Translations under genes and position numbers: made by a program | Assembly (NCBI RefSeq): GCF_022539505.1 | Contig: NC_061514.1 | Coordinates: 216,217,837 to 216,281,836, forward strand | Direction: 5' to 3' | DNA: 64,000 nucleotides | Origin: Lolium rigidum | Taxonomy: Eukaryota; Streptophyta; Magnoliopsida; Poales; Poaceae | The notes under the pieces: generated by a model | Told to the model about the DNA's origin: nothing | Databases searched by the model: none | The model's input: only the letters and a program-made list of their open reading frames with translations | Shown: positions 11,640-23,999 of the stretch, in pieces | How positions within the stretch are numbered: the stretch's first letter is position 1 | Layout of the letters: every line of letters starts with the position of its first letter

Positions 11640-12278
11640 GTTTCGAGCGATTCAATGTCGGTGAAAAGATATATCGGCAATGTAGTTAAAAGAATCTTGT
11701 TCGGGGTCGGCCGCGGAAGCCAAATCTCTGTGTCCCAAAGTCTACTACGAGTAGTAGTCTACTTCTATATAGGTATAGCTGCATAGCCATCATACCATTG
11801 CATTAATCGAGCTGTACACCTTTACCACTCTGATTCGGGTCCAAAATATTAGTGTTCTCTTGTCAAATCAAAGGCCATGTCAGTTTGACGAAAGGGACGT
11901 TCTTTACGGACTACTCAGTTCGGCAAAAAGATTCTTGAAGCCATGTACATATTTTTTGGATCGATTTAGTAATTTGCTACAATTGTAATATTATTTCCAA
12001 TTTTCAGCAATTTATTTGAATTTTAGGATTTTACTTATAAATTTCGCTAATTGACATGTGTAGGGAAAGATAGAAAACAACTAGTGTATGCATGACCAAT
12101 TAATCTGACTAAATAAATCTTATAGTGGCCACTTTGCATCACTCAAACTGAGAGGGCATGTTAGATTCATTTGATAAAAAAATGGAGAATCGCTATGACA
12201 TATGCCTCCTTGAATCCTACGGGAAAAAAATCTACGGGAATTGGTAAAGCTAGGTGTGTGATGGTATCATAGGAAAGC
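11640..12278. other. No gene recognised; spacer before solo LTR
   Basis: The sequence is AT-rich with no coding frame of note. It ends in AAAGC (12274-12278), the left target duplication of the solo LTR. Confidence 0.5.
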
Positions 12279-13154
12279 TGATGAGGACATCTCTATGATA
12301 GATACAACCAATACTCCTACAGCCACATTTCAGGTACAGTCGTTACTAGGAGTCCTTCCTGATATATATGAGAATATGATGCTGCCTAAATCAAATGTAT
12401 TTATATTATTTAGGAATGGATCTAGCATGGACGCCAAGCATTGGATTAGGAACGTGCATGGAGATGGCAGCGGACCTGCAAGGATTCAGGATGGCGTTGC
12501 AAGCGAGGATTTCAGAACATTGAAGCCACCATAGTGAAGCAATGATGATTGGATGAATTATACAAGTTACTCCATCATAAAATTCGTCCAAAGAGTTATT
12601 ATTGGTGCTTGCGTCACCTTATTTAATGGGCCAGGCCCATGTATTTTCGGATTAGGTATTTTAGGGGATTTTAAGAGGCCATATAAGTGGAGGAAGGCCC
12701 ATTTAGAGGTGTTTTTGGCCAACCCTAGGCTGGTTGGACGAAAATCCCTTGACTTCCCCATATATATCCCTCTCTAGCCATCATTAGAACTTGGATTTTG
12801 ATTAGATTAAAAGTTAGCCATTGCTTGCAACTCTCGTGTACTTCTTTTGAGGCCAACGCCCGAACAAGACCGACTATTCGGAATCCCACCTTTTCAATAA
12901 AGCTTTCATCTATATCCGCAATATTCTGATTGCATTATTAGTTCTTACTTGTTCTCGATTTCAGGTAGGAATTAAGACCCTTGTCTGGTCGAGCTGGTCG
13001 TGCTCCCGCAAGATCGGTAACTCCCCGGAGATTGTCCTAGCGATTGCATTGGCGCACGAGCTTTGCACGTGTAGTCGGATCGTCAAGCACGAACTCCACC
13101 AACAAATCGAATTATCCTCATCTCATCGAAAGATCGGACACCTTTGCCCTATCA
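12279..13154 (+). mobile_element. Solo LTR of the host gypsy family, TSD AAAGC
   Basis: This is an 876-bp TG...CA sequence homologous end to end with the LTRs at 51390, 52361 and 56658, but visibly more diverged than those are from each other. Perfect 5-bp duplications AAAGC flank it (12274-12278 and 13155-13159). No internal region is present, so it is a solo LTR left by LTR-LTR recombination. It carries the family's CCCCATATATATCC promoter box and an AATAAAG signal. It lies within the CACTA element, so this family also inserted into that DNA. Confidence 0.9.
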
Positions 13155-15382
13155 AAAGCCAAAGGAAATTTCTACTACAGATTGAGAGTGCATAGCATAG
13201 TTGTCACAAATGCATATGAATTTTTCCAAGAGGTCTAACCTCTTATTAGAAATCCTATATGGTTGTACTAGTATAAGAAAACAATACATAGAAATTTTGG
13301 AGGATTCAATTCTTCAAATCAAACAAGCTATATAGGGGGGAAATCATATCCTTTGATTCGTACAATTTGTATAGGAGTTATGTAGGATTTGACTATAGGA
13401 GTTATGTAGGATTTGACTATAGGATTTGAATATTTGTACGGTTGTGTAATATTTTTACCCGAGATCAATTCACATACCACCGGTTATGTATTTTTTTTGG
13501 GCTATAAAAATAGGAGGTGTGGTATATTTGATGTGTGTAGAGATAATCTCACCATCTTATAGCCACCCATAACATTTCGAGCAAACAAAAAAAATCTATA
13601 CTACCACTAACCACCTCTCGTAAACCAAACAACCCCTAATAGGGAGGGAAGGAAAACCTAGTATCTGATACTGTACAAAAACACATAAAGCAATCTGGAA
13701 CCGTCCACATAGATTCAACGGGCCAGAGCAGATGCCTTCTTTAGGAAGGGTCTTGCGCGGAAGCCAAGGAATCCTCTGCGTCGACAATCTAGCTGTAGCG
13801 ATAAAATTGACCATCATAGCGGAACATTGATGGAGCCACTGCAATGCGTCCAAATCCGGGTATAGTCTTGACATATCAATGGCTATGTCAGTTTCTCCAG
13901 ATATAATCTACTATCCGTTAGCTAGTACTACTACTCTAGAGGCTTCTACAACCATCTTGTACGCCACATGCAGAAGTTGTACATTACTACGACTACTATA
14001 AGGTATCGACTAGTCCGATCACGTCCAGGTCGCAACTACTAAAATATGGCCGTAAAGAAAATGCAGAAGTAGGATGGGGCCACGACAAAAGACATATCAT
14101 ATCAGCATGCATAGCATCTCATTTGCAACTAGTTGCACCCGCATCCTATTATCGGATATCACACTTCTGCACTTTTAAAAAATATGAAGAAAATCAAAAC
14201 TGGGACACATATTATGGTGTGTATTGCTCCACGCCTCCACAGGTCACAGATGAGTATGCATCTGTGAAGTTTCATAAAAAAAAGATGAAATTTTCTAGCT
14301 TGCAAAAAAAAGACAAATGATATGTGAATAGTTAAGGAATATTATTAACTTTGGTCTTTTGTTTTTTCCACAGCTCACATATGGTCACTTTTTGAAAGTG
14401 TTTGACGATTACCAAGGCATCTAGGATACCTTAAAAGCACTTTTTTGTGATGTTGATCAAATTGTACTCTAAAATCGTCACTGGACAACAGGCCGGCCTA
14501 TTGCAAACTTGTTTGAATGAGCTAAAATAGTTAGAAATCTAGAAAATTTGTCACTTCAATGAATTTTAATCCTATAACGTTTACTTAATTTGAAAAACGA
14601 ATGGGGAAATTTGCCATAATGGGACAATCATTTCTACAAAAAAAGAATAAGATGGAAAGTCTCGCAATGTTATTTATCATGACAACATTGACAATGTCAC
14701 AACCGTGGGGTGATTAGGGAATCCACTCCGCTAGAAAAAACAAACTTATATAAGGCATGTGTGGCAATGCAGTTTATCTACCTTATACAAATATCTCGAT
14801 GTGGAGCTATATATGGATTTTATTTTCCAACTTTAGATGATCAGTTTTTAGTTCACCATTTAATTAGAATTCATAATTTTGGGGAATAAAATACTTGGAG
14901 GTACGTACCCTGCAAGTGTGGTACCACAAACAAAGCCCAAACATGGGTCCCAATAGTACACCATATATAGCGCGCATAGGAAGTTTGAGCAAATTTGAAA
15001 CCAACCAAATGAGGTAGAAACAAATCAAAAAAAAAGTTGTGAAACATGTGCATGGAGCCATCACATGACATGTACTTACTACTAACAAGTAAAAAATATA
15101 AAACCCTATCATACATAGAGGTTTGGGGTGAAGAGTTATTATTCACACACATATAGAATAAATATGGACTGCTTTTGGCTTTCTACCCATTAATTTGAGC
15201 AAGCTTCATGCATTGTCCACTTCAAACTTGACAACATTGGAACCATAGCTGCTTGAGTTCGCCTCGCTAGCCTCTTCCCATATGTAAGCTTAATTAATTG
15301 GTTACGCTACGAAAACTACAGTCAACTTCTGAATAATGCATGCATTGCCCCCCTTTTGCACATATGCAACTTTGCAAATTAG
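13155..15382. other. No gene recognised; AT-rich captured non-coding DNA
   Basis: There are no domains and no long frame. A 24-bp segment (TATAGGAGTTATGTAGGATT...) is tandemly duplicated at about 13371-13418. Short frames around 13600-13870 and 14864-15152 carry no recognisable feature. Confidence 0.45.
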
Positions 15383-15712
15383 GGATGTTTGGTTTACCAC
15401 ACATTAGTGTGTTGTTTTATTTTTATTAGGACCCCTGTTTGGTAGCCACATTTTTTCCAAAGCCAAAGTGTGGTTAGCAAAAGAAAAAAAAGCTAGTGTG
15501 GCTAGCCACCAAATTGTGGCTTAAAATATTAAAGCCAAACTGTGGCAAAACTTTGTAAAAAAAAGTTGAGTCTATGACAAATGGACCATACATGCAATAA
15601 AGCGTGATAAGCCAAATTGTGGCAAAAACCAAACACATGCCTAATAAACTATATGGCTGCCAAATTTTGGCTTCTTGGCAAATTGTGGCTAGGAACCAAA
15701 CATGCCCTTGCT
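15383..15712. mobile_element. Possible MITE with GGG(C)ATGTTTGGTT ends
   Basis: The left edge reads GGGATGTTTGGTT and the right edge reads AACCAAACATGCCC, near-perfect inverted termini about 330 bp apart. The interior holds further inverted TTGTGGC/GCCACAA pairs. This fits a non-autonomous foldback DNA transposon. No target duplication was confirmed. Confidence 0.4.
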
Positions 15713-16743
15713 GGCCAAAGGGGTCCAAATAGGTGTTTTTTATTCGCTATCATGTGCAGTGTGTGCACAATACCACAAATCAAAATTTCCCAGGTAGGCC
15801 AAACATGCATGCATGGTAGGCGAATCGCCATTTCGAAGGTTAATTTGTCAAACTAGCTTACCATGAAACCATAAACTAAATCATTTGTACTCCAATTAAT
15901 TAAGTTCGGATATGAATGGTGGTCATCAACAAAACTAATAAGAATTCAAAATTTGGGATGATATAGGGATGTGCCCTATTGTTGTGGAATCGAGAAAACA
16001 TTAGCCAACGAAAATGTGGGTTGCATCCAAGTATAGTAGCTCACAAGTCGATTGCCAAGAAGTTTTTCCCTAAATTTGAAATAAAGCCAAAATGAGGTTC
16101 AAACTTATTGAAATCAGCAAGCAAGGCAATCAAGAAGTCGCCAATTACTACTTTTATCTAGGAAAAATAACAAACATCATGGCATGCAAATATTCTTGAG
16201 AAGCAGAATCATTCTCGTAAGGTATATATTTTTGGAACCATGCATGTTGGACATTGATTCGCTTCTTGCCACATGGGTGAGCTAGCTTGGTTACCGCAAG
16301 AACCATGCATGGCGAACTTTTGAATCATGACCCCTTTTTTAAGAGATCAATGAAAAACTTCGTATTTTCAACTATACTTTGCCAAATACAGTTTTTTTGG
16401 TTTTCCACGTAAAGTATTTTCATTTTTATTGGCCGATTTAAGGGGGGCAAAATTAAAAGGATGTATTTGTGAAGTGGCTACCGTGTGTATTGCGCACACT
16501 ACCACCTATACAATTTTCACAAGCGGGTGACATGGTTGGATGGCCATCCATTTCCATGGTTTGTTGGATTATATTATCATGTAGTATATAATAAATTAAT
16601 TTTGTAAATATTTTTCAATTCAAGTATTAACGATGGTTATATTACAACTCAAATAAATTGGGAAAATACTGGGATTCACCTCCCTAGAATCAATCTTGCC
16701 CGTCCATTTCCTATCAACTTACGATAGGGAGTACTAGATTTAT
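15713..16743. other. No gene recognised; upstream region of exonuclease-like gene
   Basis: This AT-rich DNA has no supported feature. It may include the original promoter region of the captured gene that starts at 16928, but no TATA box at a decisive distance was identified. Confidence 0.4.
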
Positions 16744-16927
16744 ATGGCGGTTGGAGTTAATTCCTCAACCTCGTCGCAGTATTATTCCCATCTGTCCCCA
16801 CTAAACAACCCCTGGCGGTTCGTTCTCCCCTGCATTTCGGCAAGTTCCAAAAAACCCCATTGTTTGCAGTTGCTCTCCCTCCCTCCCCCTCAATCCCTTC
16901 GATCAGTTCAACGTGCTTCAGCGTGCC

Positions 16928-18419
16928 ATGGCCGACGGCGGCCTGTTTACTCTAAAGAGGAGCTTCGTTCCCCATGGGACGACCAAGGTGAACGTGGTCT
17001 ACACGAATGACCCTTCCGTTCTCGAGCGCACCCTCAAGATGTACGAACAAAAGCTTCTAGAGGACGGGCCCGGAGTTCGTCGGCCTCGACCTAGAATACA
17101 CTTCGGACCAAGTAAGTACCACCGTCGTTCAGTTGGCCATGGACGACCACGTCCTGGTGTACCATTTCTGCAGGTATGTTCTTCACATGCCTTCCTTTAT
17201 CTTGGATCTGCTTTTCTATTTCGAAATAGACTAGGTTCTAACTTGTATGAAAACACGAACAAACTAACTTGTATGAAAAATGTGGTCTGGAACGTAATAT
17301 CCAACAAACTTTTAATTTTTTTTTGGATTGACCACGATATCTAGTTTCATGATTTTGGTACTCAAAATTTGCACAAATTTCATGTACTCATACTCACCGA
17401 TAATCGGCATGGATGTCAATATATTTTTATTTTTTAACATATAGTAACTGAATCTTAACTTGACACTTACATAATTAGATCATATAGTCGCAACAATAAT
17501 TCATGTTATTTTGATGTGTATCACTGATGCAAAATCATTGTTTCACTGCAACAAGTATACAATTTACTGGAAGAAAAATATGTGTACTATTTCAGCATAT
17601 ACGATCTTACAAGATTGATTTGTGTTAACATGCAGGAGTTCTGACAATCTGGCACTACGAGAATTCCTTCAACATAAAGGAATTTGTTTCACAACTGTTG
17701 ACATCAGGAGTGACTCTAGAAGGTTTGCAAGATATGGCATTAAAATTCCTGAACATAATTGGATTGACATTCAGGATATGATCAACTTGAATGGTCCTGG
17801 CAATAGGACTGGCATGGGTGATTTGGCAGCCGCCATCATTGACCCATCTTACAAAGACATGAAGACCAAGTTCCCTACTAGCAGCCACGATCAATGGGAG
17901 TGCATGCCATTGCCTCATGTAAACTTGAGGTATGCTTGCGATTGATGGGTATGTCGGTTTTGAGTTGTACAGGCGACTCAAAAAAATCAATGATGGGCAG
18001 CGTCAAGCACAACCAATTCCAAGGGAAGTGGTTTGCCCGGATTGCAAGGAAGCGGCTAGGTTGGCCGCTCTTCCCCGCTCGGCGCGACGAGAAGAAGCAG
18101 CTTTGTTGGGACAACCTACCGGGAATTTGTATCTTATTGCTTTAGGTACAACATACCATTTGATCCGAAGAATATGCCACCATGGATAAAGGACCCGTGC
18201 GAGCCTACTTCGGGGTCTCCGTGGGATGGCGGTTCACATGGTGAGCAAGCTAGGGCAACGGCTGGATGTGGTGAGCTAGCAAGGGCAGGGCCTGTATCTG
18301 GTTGGGAAGCTCCAACAAGGATTCCCAACACACGAAGTGCGAATGAGTGCGGAACTTGGACTCGCCAACCCATGGGAGGCAGGTACAAGCGGCACCGGCA
18401 AGCGCATCAAGAGGGATGA
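16928..18419 (+). pseudogene. Frameshifted 3'-5' exonuclease (DEDD, WRN-exo-like) gene, captured host fragment
   Basis: The ATG at 16928 opens MADGGLFTLKRSFVPHG. After about 50 codons a one-base frameshift occurs (about 17068). The second frame then reads EFVGLDLEYTSDQVSTTVVQ, with the D-x-E first motif of DEDD exonucleases, then LAMDDHVLVYHFC. A clean intron (donor CAG|GTATGT at 17174, acceptor TGCAG ending at 17635) is in phase with exon 2 (SSDNLALREFLQHKGICFTT...), which resembles the ribonuclease-H-like fold of such proteins. An extra T near 17937 breaks the frame before AIDGYVGFELYRRL. A further frame change or intron near 18145 precedes YNIPFDPKNMPPWIKD. At least two lesions make it non-functional as read. 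It was probably a plant 3'-5' exonuclease-domain gene. The subgroup is uncertain. Confidence 0.75.
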
Positions 18420-18559
18420 CGATAATTGGTGAACTAGGCTCGCGTTATATGTTTCCAAGATTGTACATAAGTTTAGAATTATGAACTAGTAGTATTGTTT
18501 AGGTGATGTAATTACTTTTGCAACAATGTGTATGAGGTTTCGAGAACCACGCTTCCTTA

Positions 18560-18825
18560 TTTAAACATGTTTAAACCATGAAAATGAAAAGGTAAGCCTG
18601 CATCCTTCTTAGTCACTCCAAAATGAAGCTTTTGGGAAGGTTTTTGAAATTTCCATGTTTGAAACCCAAAACCACTTCTCTTCATGCTTTACTTCATATA
18701 AGATAGAGTTTAGGGTTAGGGGTAGAAATACGTGATTTGTCTAGTTTGAATATGTCTAGACCTTGTTTTATCAACTTGAATTCTTACTATATGACATAAA
18801 AAAAACTATGTGGTTTGGTTTGATA
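18560..18825 (+). repeat. Isolated satellite monomer (partial)
   Basis: This single copy of most of the ~335-bp satellite unit runs from ACATGAAAATG-like sequence through CTTCTTAGTCACTC, GAAGCTTTTGGGA and the TTTAGGGTTAGGGG box to CTATATGACATAA. It lacks the GGTCAAA/TTTGACC hairpin segment. It begins about 140 bp after the exonuclease pseudogene stop and is separated from the main array by the gene at 18911 and the right inverted arm. Confidence 0.8.
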
Positions 18826-18910
18826 GTTCATAGTTCATAATTCATAGTTGATCATACATACGGATCATACATACAGAATTGCGCGATCCTTATCGCGACT
18901 TCTAACCTAT

Positions 18911-19588
18911 CTAGCCATCGAGGAAGATGATGGTCGCGTTCTCCTCCGACTCCCGCGCCTCCTTCTCCTTCACGGCGGCGATGGCCGCCGCCTTGTCTTC
19001 TTCCTCCGCCCTCTTCTTGTCGGCATCGTCCTTGAGGGACGCGGCCAGCGCCTTCAAGAAGAGGGGGTCTTCCCCTTCCTCCGCCTCCTCCGCCCTCTTC
19101 TTGTCGGCATCGTCCTTGAGGGACGCGGCCAGCGCCTTCAAGAAGAGGGGGTCTTCCCCTTCCTCCGCCTCCTCCGCCCTCTTCTTGTCGGCATCGTCCT
19201 TGAGGGACGCGGCCAGTGCCTTCAAGAAGAGGGGGTCTTCCCCTTCCTCCGCCTCCTCGCCGGCTGGCGGCGCGAATCCGCAGCTGGTGCTTGCCTCCCA
19301 CGCCACCTTTGACCGGCGGTTCCTCTCCCAGTCGGCGCGCCATTTGTTGAAGACGGGGCCGCTCATCGGTTTGAGCGGCGGATCCGCCTTGTACCAGAGC
19401 CCGTCCGGGGCGAACTCGCGGAGCGACGACGGCATGTACAGGGAGCCGCCGTACCTGCACGCCGCGCGCCGACTCCCGGCGGCGGACGGCTTGCACTGGA
19501 GCCGCCACGCCTCTTCGAGCGTGTCCGTCGCGCGGGATCGCTTCGATCCGCTCGCGGGCGACGCGGAACTGGTACGGCGTGAATACAT
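18911..19588 (-). CDS. Hypothetical protein with three 28-residue repeats
   Basis: The minus-strand ATG at 19588 opens 225 codons to a stop at 18911. Residues 1-110 are basic and globular-looking (start MYSRRTSSASPAS; then GGSLYMPSSLREF, LWYKADPPLKPMSG, FNKWRADWERNRR). Then come three near-identical 28-residue repeats (core DPLFLKALAASLKDDADKKR), encoded by 84-bp DNA repeats at about 19008, 19092 and 19176. A charged tail ends EENATIIFLDG. The repeats look like short amphipathic helices with acidic linkers. No known domain is recognised. The region upstream of the ATG (TTGCAG at 19613-19618) resembles a splice acceptor, so a 5' exon in the right inverted arm is possible. Nearly identical repeat units imply recent expansion. 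Confidence 0.5.
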   Translation of the reverse strand: MYSRRTSSASPASGSKRSRATDTLEEAWRLQCKPSAAGSRRAACRYGGSLYMPSSLREFAPDGLWYKADPPLKPMSGPVFNKWRADWERNRRSKVAWEASTSCGFAPPAGEEAEEGEDPLFLKALAASLKDDADKKRAEEAEEGEDPLFLKALAASLKDDADKKRAEEAEEGEDPLFLKALAASLKDDADKKRAEEEDKAAAIAAVKEKEARESEENATIIFLDG

Positions 19589-19602
19589 GGCGACCGGCGA
19601 AG

Positions 19603-20376
19603 AATCACCACCCTGCAATCAAGGCCAAGCACGCAACATATGGCCTCTTCCTTACGTCTTGCCTAGTTTGTTGACGGTCACGCCCCTGCTGCTGGCCCTG
19701 ATGCTCCTGGTCCTGCTTAAAGTTCTTATGTGTAATCTTATTCCCCTTTGGAAGTTCAGCATTAAACTCTACTGGTAGTACAACTGTCGTGGTCTTGTGA
19801 TGTACAGTAGTAGTACTATTTTGATGCATTTGTGATGTAGTAGTACTGTACTTTTTTTTGAACTGATATAGTGCTATCTAAGAAAAGTACTCCCTCCGAT
19901 TCACATTCTTTTTAGCACCAAGAAATATGGATCGGAGCGAGGAGTAATTAAAACATGGCATCTCTCGCATGAAGCTTGACAGATTGATCGGGTTGGCTAG
20001 AACGGCTATACAATGCTCCTCATTAGGCAAATGCATGACATGTACGATAGTATACGTCCAGTAAATAAGTCTATACTGACATAAAAAAAGACTACATTGG
20101 GGATGAGAGTCAATTGGGGCATCTACAATACAGAAAATCTTGCTCGTAGTTGATTTTGGCTAAGAGGGTTTTATTACTCACATTACACGTGCCACTTTCC
20201 TTGTCTGCAAAACAAGTTCCAATAAAGGAAGAGGAAAGAAGAGGACATTGTGGGCGAGATTGAACACTTATTTTATGTGTTAAGCTGAGAACACGTTTAG
20301 CTAGGATTTCGGCTTAGGCCTAATAGCTCAGCACACACACAAATAAATCTCCTCGCGCGCACCAGTGCCAGCAATT
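19603..20376 (-). repeat. Right arm of the large inverted duplication
   Basis: The reverse complement matches 6421-7165. Beyond its outer edge (20377-20432) lies a fragment of the 143-bp repeat, joined directly to the arm. The left side has about 390 bp (6031-6420) between the same two sequences. The satellite array begins at about 20430. Confidence 0.8.
19890..19944 (-). mobile_element. Stowaway-like MITE stub, right-arm copy
   Basis: This 55-bp inverted counterpart of the stub at 6832-6886 is bounded by TA and has CTCCCTC/GAGGAG-type ends. Confidence 0.55.
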
Positions 20377-23300
20377 TTCTTATTATTATACTTTGCGAGA
20401 TTTAGCGGATGAGCCAAACTCAGAGATAGAATGAAGCTTTTGGGATGTTCTTGAAATTTCCATGTTTGAAACCCAAAACGACTTCTCTTAATGCTAGACT
20501 TCATAAGATCAACATGGGGTAGATACATGATTTGTCTGGTTTGGATATATCTCGACCTTGTTTATCAACTTGAATGCTTACGATATGACATAAGAAGACT
20601 ATATATGTGCTTTTGTTTTTCATTTTTCTGATTTTTTTATTTTGTGCCCATATTTGTATCTTGGTCAAATCCTAGGTTTGACAATGATTTAAAAAAGTTT
20701 AAAATATGAAGATGAAAAGGTAAGCATGGATCCTTCTTAGTCAGTCTAGAATGAAGCTTTTGGGAGGTTTTTGATATTTCCATGTTTGAAACCCATAACC
20801 ACTTCTCTTCATGCTTGACTTCATAAGATAGAGTTTAGGGGTTAGGGGGTAGATACATGATTTGTTTGGTTTGAATATGTCTAGACCTTGTTTATCAGCT
20901 TGAATGCTTACTATATGACATAAGAAGACTATGTACTTTGGTTTTCATTTTTTTGTTTTTAAATTTTATGCCCATTTGAATCTTGGTCAAATACTAGCTA
21001 TGACGAAGATGTAAACAAGTTTAAAACATGAAAATGAAAAGGTAAGCATGGATCCTTCTTAGACACTCTAAAATAAATATTTTGGGAGGTTCTTTAAATT
21101 TCCAAGTTTGAAACCCAAAACCACTTCTCTTCATGCTTGACTACATAAGACAGAGTTTAGGGTTAGGGGTAGATACATGATTTTTCTTGTTTGAATATAT
21201 CTAGACCTTGTTTATCAACTTTTATGCTTACTATATGACATAAGAAAACTATGTGCTTTGGTTTTTAATTTTTTTAATTTTTTTTAATTTTGATGCACAT
21301 TTGAATCTTTGTCAAATCCTAGGTTTGAACAAGATTTAAACAAGTATAAAACATGAAAACGAAAAGGGGAAACATGTATCCTTCTTATAGTCACTCTAAA
21401 ATGAAGTTTTTGGGATGTTCTTGAAATTTTCATGTTTCAAACCCAAAACCACTTCTCTTCATGCTTGACTTCATAAGATAGAGTTTAGGGGCTAGGGGGT
21501 AGATACATGATTTGCCTAGGTTTGAATATGTCCAAACCTTGTTTATCAACTTGAATGCTTACTATATGACATAAGAAGACTATATGCTTTTGTTTTTCAT
21601 TTTTCTGATTTTTTTAATTTTATGCCCATTTGAATCTTTTGGTCAAATCATAGGTGTAATTTGACACACAGATTTAAACAAGTTTAAAATATGAAAATGA
21701 AAAGGTGGTAAGCATGGATCCTTCTTATATTAGTCACTCTTAAATGAAGCTTTTGGGAGGTTTTTGAAATTTGCATGTTTGAAACCCAAAACCACTTCTC
21801 TTCATGCTGTTGACTTCATAAGATAGAGTTTAGGGGTTAGGGGTATAGATACATGATTTGTCTTGTTTGAATATGTGTCGAGACCTTGTTTATCAACTTT
21901 AATGCTTACTATATGACATAAGAAAACTTTGTGCTTTAATTTTTCTAATTTTTTTTGAATTTTGATGCACATTTTGAATCTTGGTCAAATCCTAGGTTTG
22001 ACCAAGATTTAAACAAGTATAAAACATGAAAATGAAAAGGGGAGCATGTATCCTTGTTTAGACCTTGTTTATCAACTTGAATGCTTACTATATGACATAA
22101 GAATACTATGTGCGTTGGTTTTCATTTTTTTGACCAAGATTTGAACATGTTTAAAACATGAAAATAAAAGGTAAGCATGGATCCTTCTTAGTCACTCTAA
22201 AATGAAGCTTTTGGGAGGTTTTTGAAATTTCCATGTTTGAAACCCAAAACCACTTTTCTTCATCCTTGATCGACTTCATAAGACAGAGTTTAGGTTTAGG
22301 GGTAGATAGATGATTTGTCTGGTTTGAAAATGTTTAGACCTTGTTTATCAACTTGAATGCTTACTATATGACATAAGAATACTATGTGCTTTGGTTTTCA
22401 TTTTTTCTATTTTTACTGAATTTTTATGCCCATTTGATCTTGGTCAAATCCTAGGTTTAACCAAGATTTAATTAAACAAGTTTAAAACATGAAAATGAAA
22501 AGGTAAGCATGCATCGATCCTTCTTAGTCACTCCAAAGTGAAGCTTTTGGGAAGTTTTTGAAATTTCCATGTTTGAAACCCAAAACGACTTCTCTTCGTG
22601 CTTGATCGACACTTCAGAAGACAAAGTTTAGGGTTAGTGGTAGATATATGATCGATTTCTCTGGTTTGAATATGTCTGGACCATGTTTATCAACTTGAGT
22701 GCTTACTATATGACATAAGAAGGCTATATATGTGCTTTGGTTTTTCATTTTTTTGAATTTTTATGCCCATTTGAATCTTGGTCAAATCCTAAGTTTGACC
22801 AAGATTTGATCAAGTTTAAAACATGAAAATAAAAGGTAAGCATGGATCCTTCTTAGTCACTCTAAAATGAAGCTTTTGGGAGGTTTTTGAAATTTCCATG
22901 TTTGAAACCCAAAACGACTTCTCTTCGTGCTTGACTTCATAATTAAGACAAAGTTTAGGGTTAGGGGTAGATACATGATTTTTCTGGTTTGAATATGTCT
23001 AGACTTTGTTTATCAACTTGAGTGCTTACTATATGACATATATAAGAAGGCTATGTGCTTTGGTTTTTCATTTTTTTTTGAATTTTGATGCCCATTTGAA
23101 TCTTGGTCAAATCCTCGGTACGAACGGTTTGACCAAGATTTGAACATGTTTAAAACATGAAAATAAAAGGTAAGCATGGATCCTTCTTAGTCACTCTAAA
23201 ATGAAGCTTTTGGGAGGTTTTTGAAATTTCCATGTTTGAAACCCAAAACCACTTCTCTTCATGCTTGGCTTCGTAAGATAGAGTTTAGGGTTATATATGC

Positions 23301-23999
23301 CGGGGTAGATACATACATGATTTTTCGAAGTATTTTTACGCCCATTTGAATCTTGGTCAAATCCTAATATAAGTTTGACCAAGATTTGAACAAGTTTAAA
23401 ACATGAAAATGAAAAGGGTAAGCCTGGATCCTTCTTAGGGGGTAGATACATGATGTGTCTGGTTTAAATATGTCTAGACCTTGTTTATCAACTTGAATGC
23501 CTTACTATATGACATAAGAAGACCATGCGCTTTGGTTTTTCATTTTTTTTAAATTTTTATGCCCGTTTTAATCTCTTGGTCAAATCCTAGCTAGGTTTGA
23601 CCAAGATTTATACAAGTTTAACACATGAAAATGAAAAGGTTAGCTTGTATCCCTCTTAGTCACTCCAAAATGAAGCTTCTGGGAGGGTTTTTGAAATGTC
23701 CATGTTTGAAACCCAAAACAACTTCTCATCGTGCTTGACTTCATAGGACAGAGTTTAGGGTTAGGGGTAGATACATGATTTTTGTGATTTCAATATGTCA
23801 GACCTTGTTTATCACCTTGAATGCTTACTATATGACATAAGAAGACGACGTGCTTTTGTTTTTCATTTTTTTTTTGATTTTTAGAATTTTTATGCCCATT
23901 TGAATCTTGGTCAAATCATAGGTTTGACCACGATTTAAACATGTTTAAAACATGAAAATGAAAAAGTAAGTTTGGATCCTTCTTAGTCACTCCAAAATG

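Noticed and set aside
18927..19778. A 283-residue plus-strand frame with Ser/Ala repeats
   Set aside because: It is the antisense of the 28-residue-repeat gene at 18911-19588, whose codon pattern and charged helices are more plausible.
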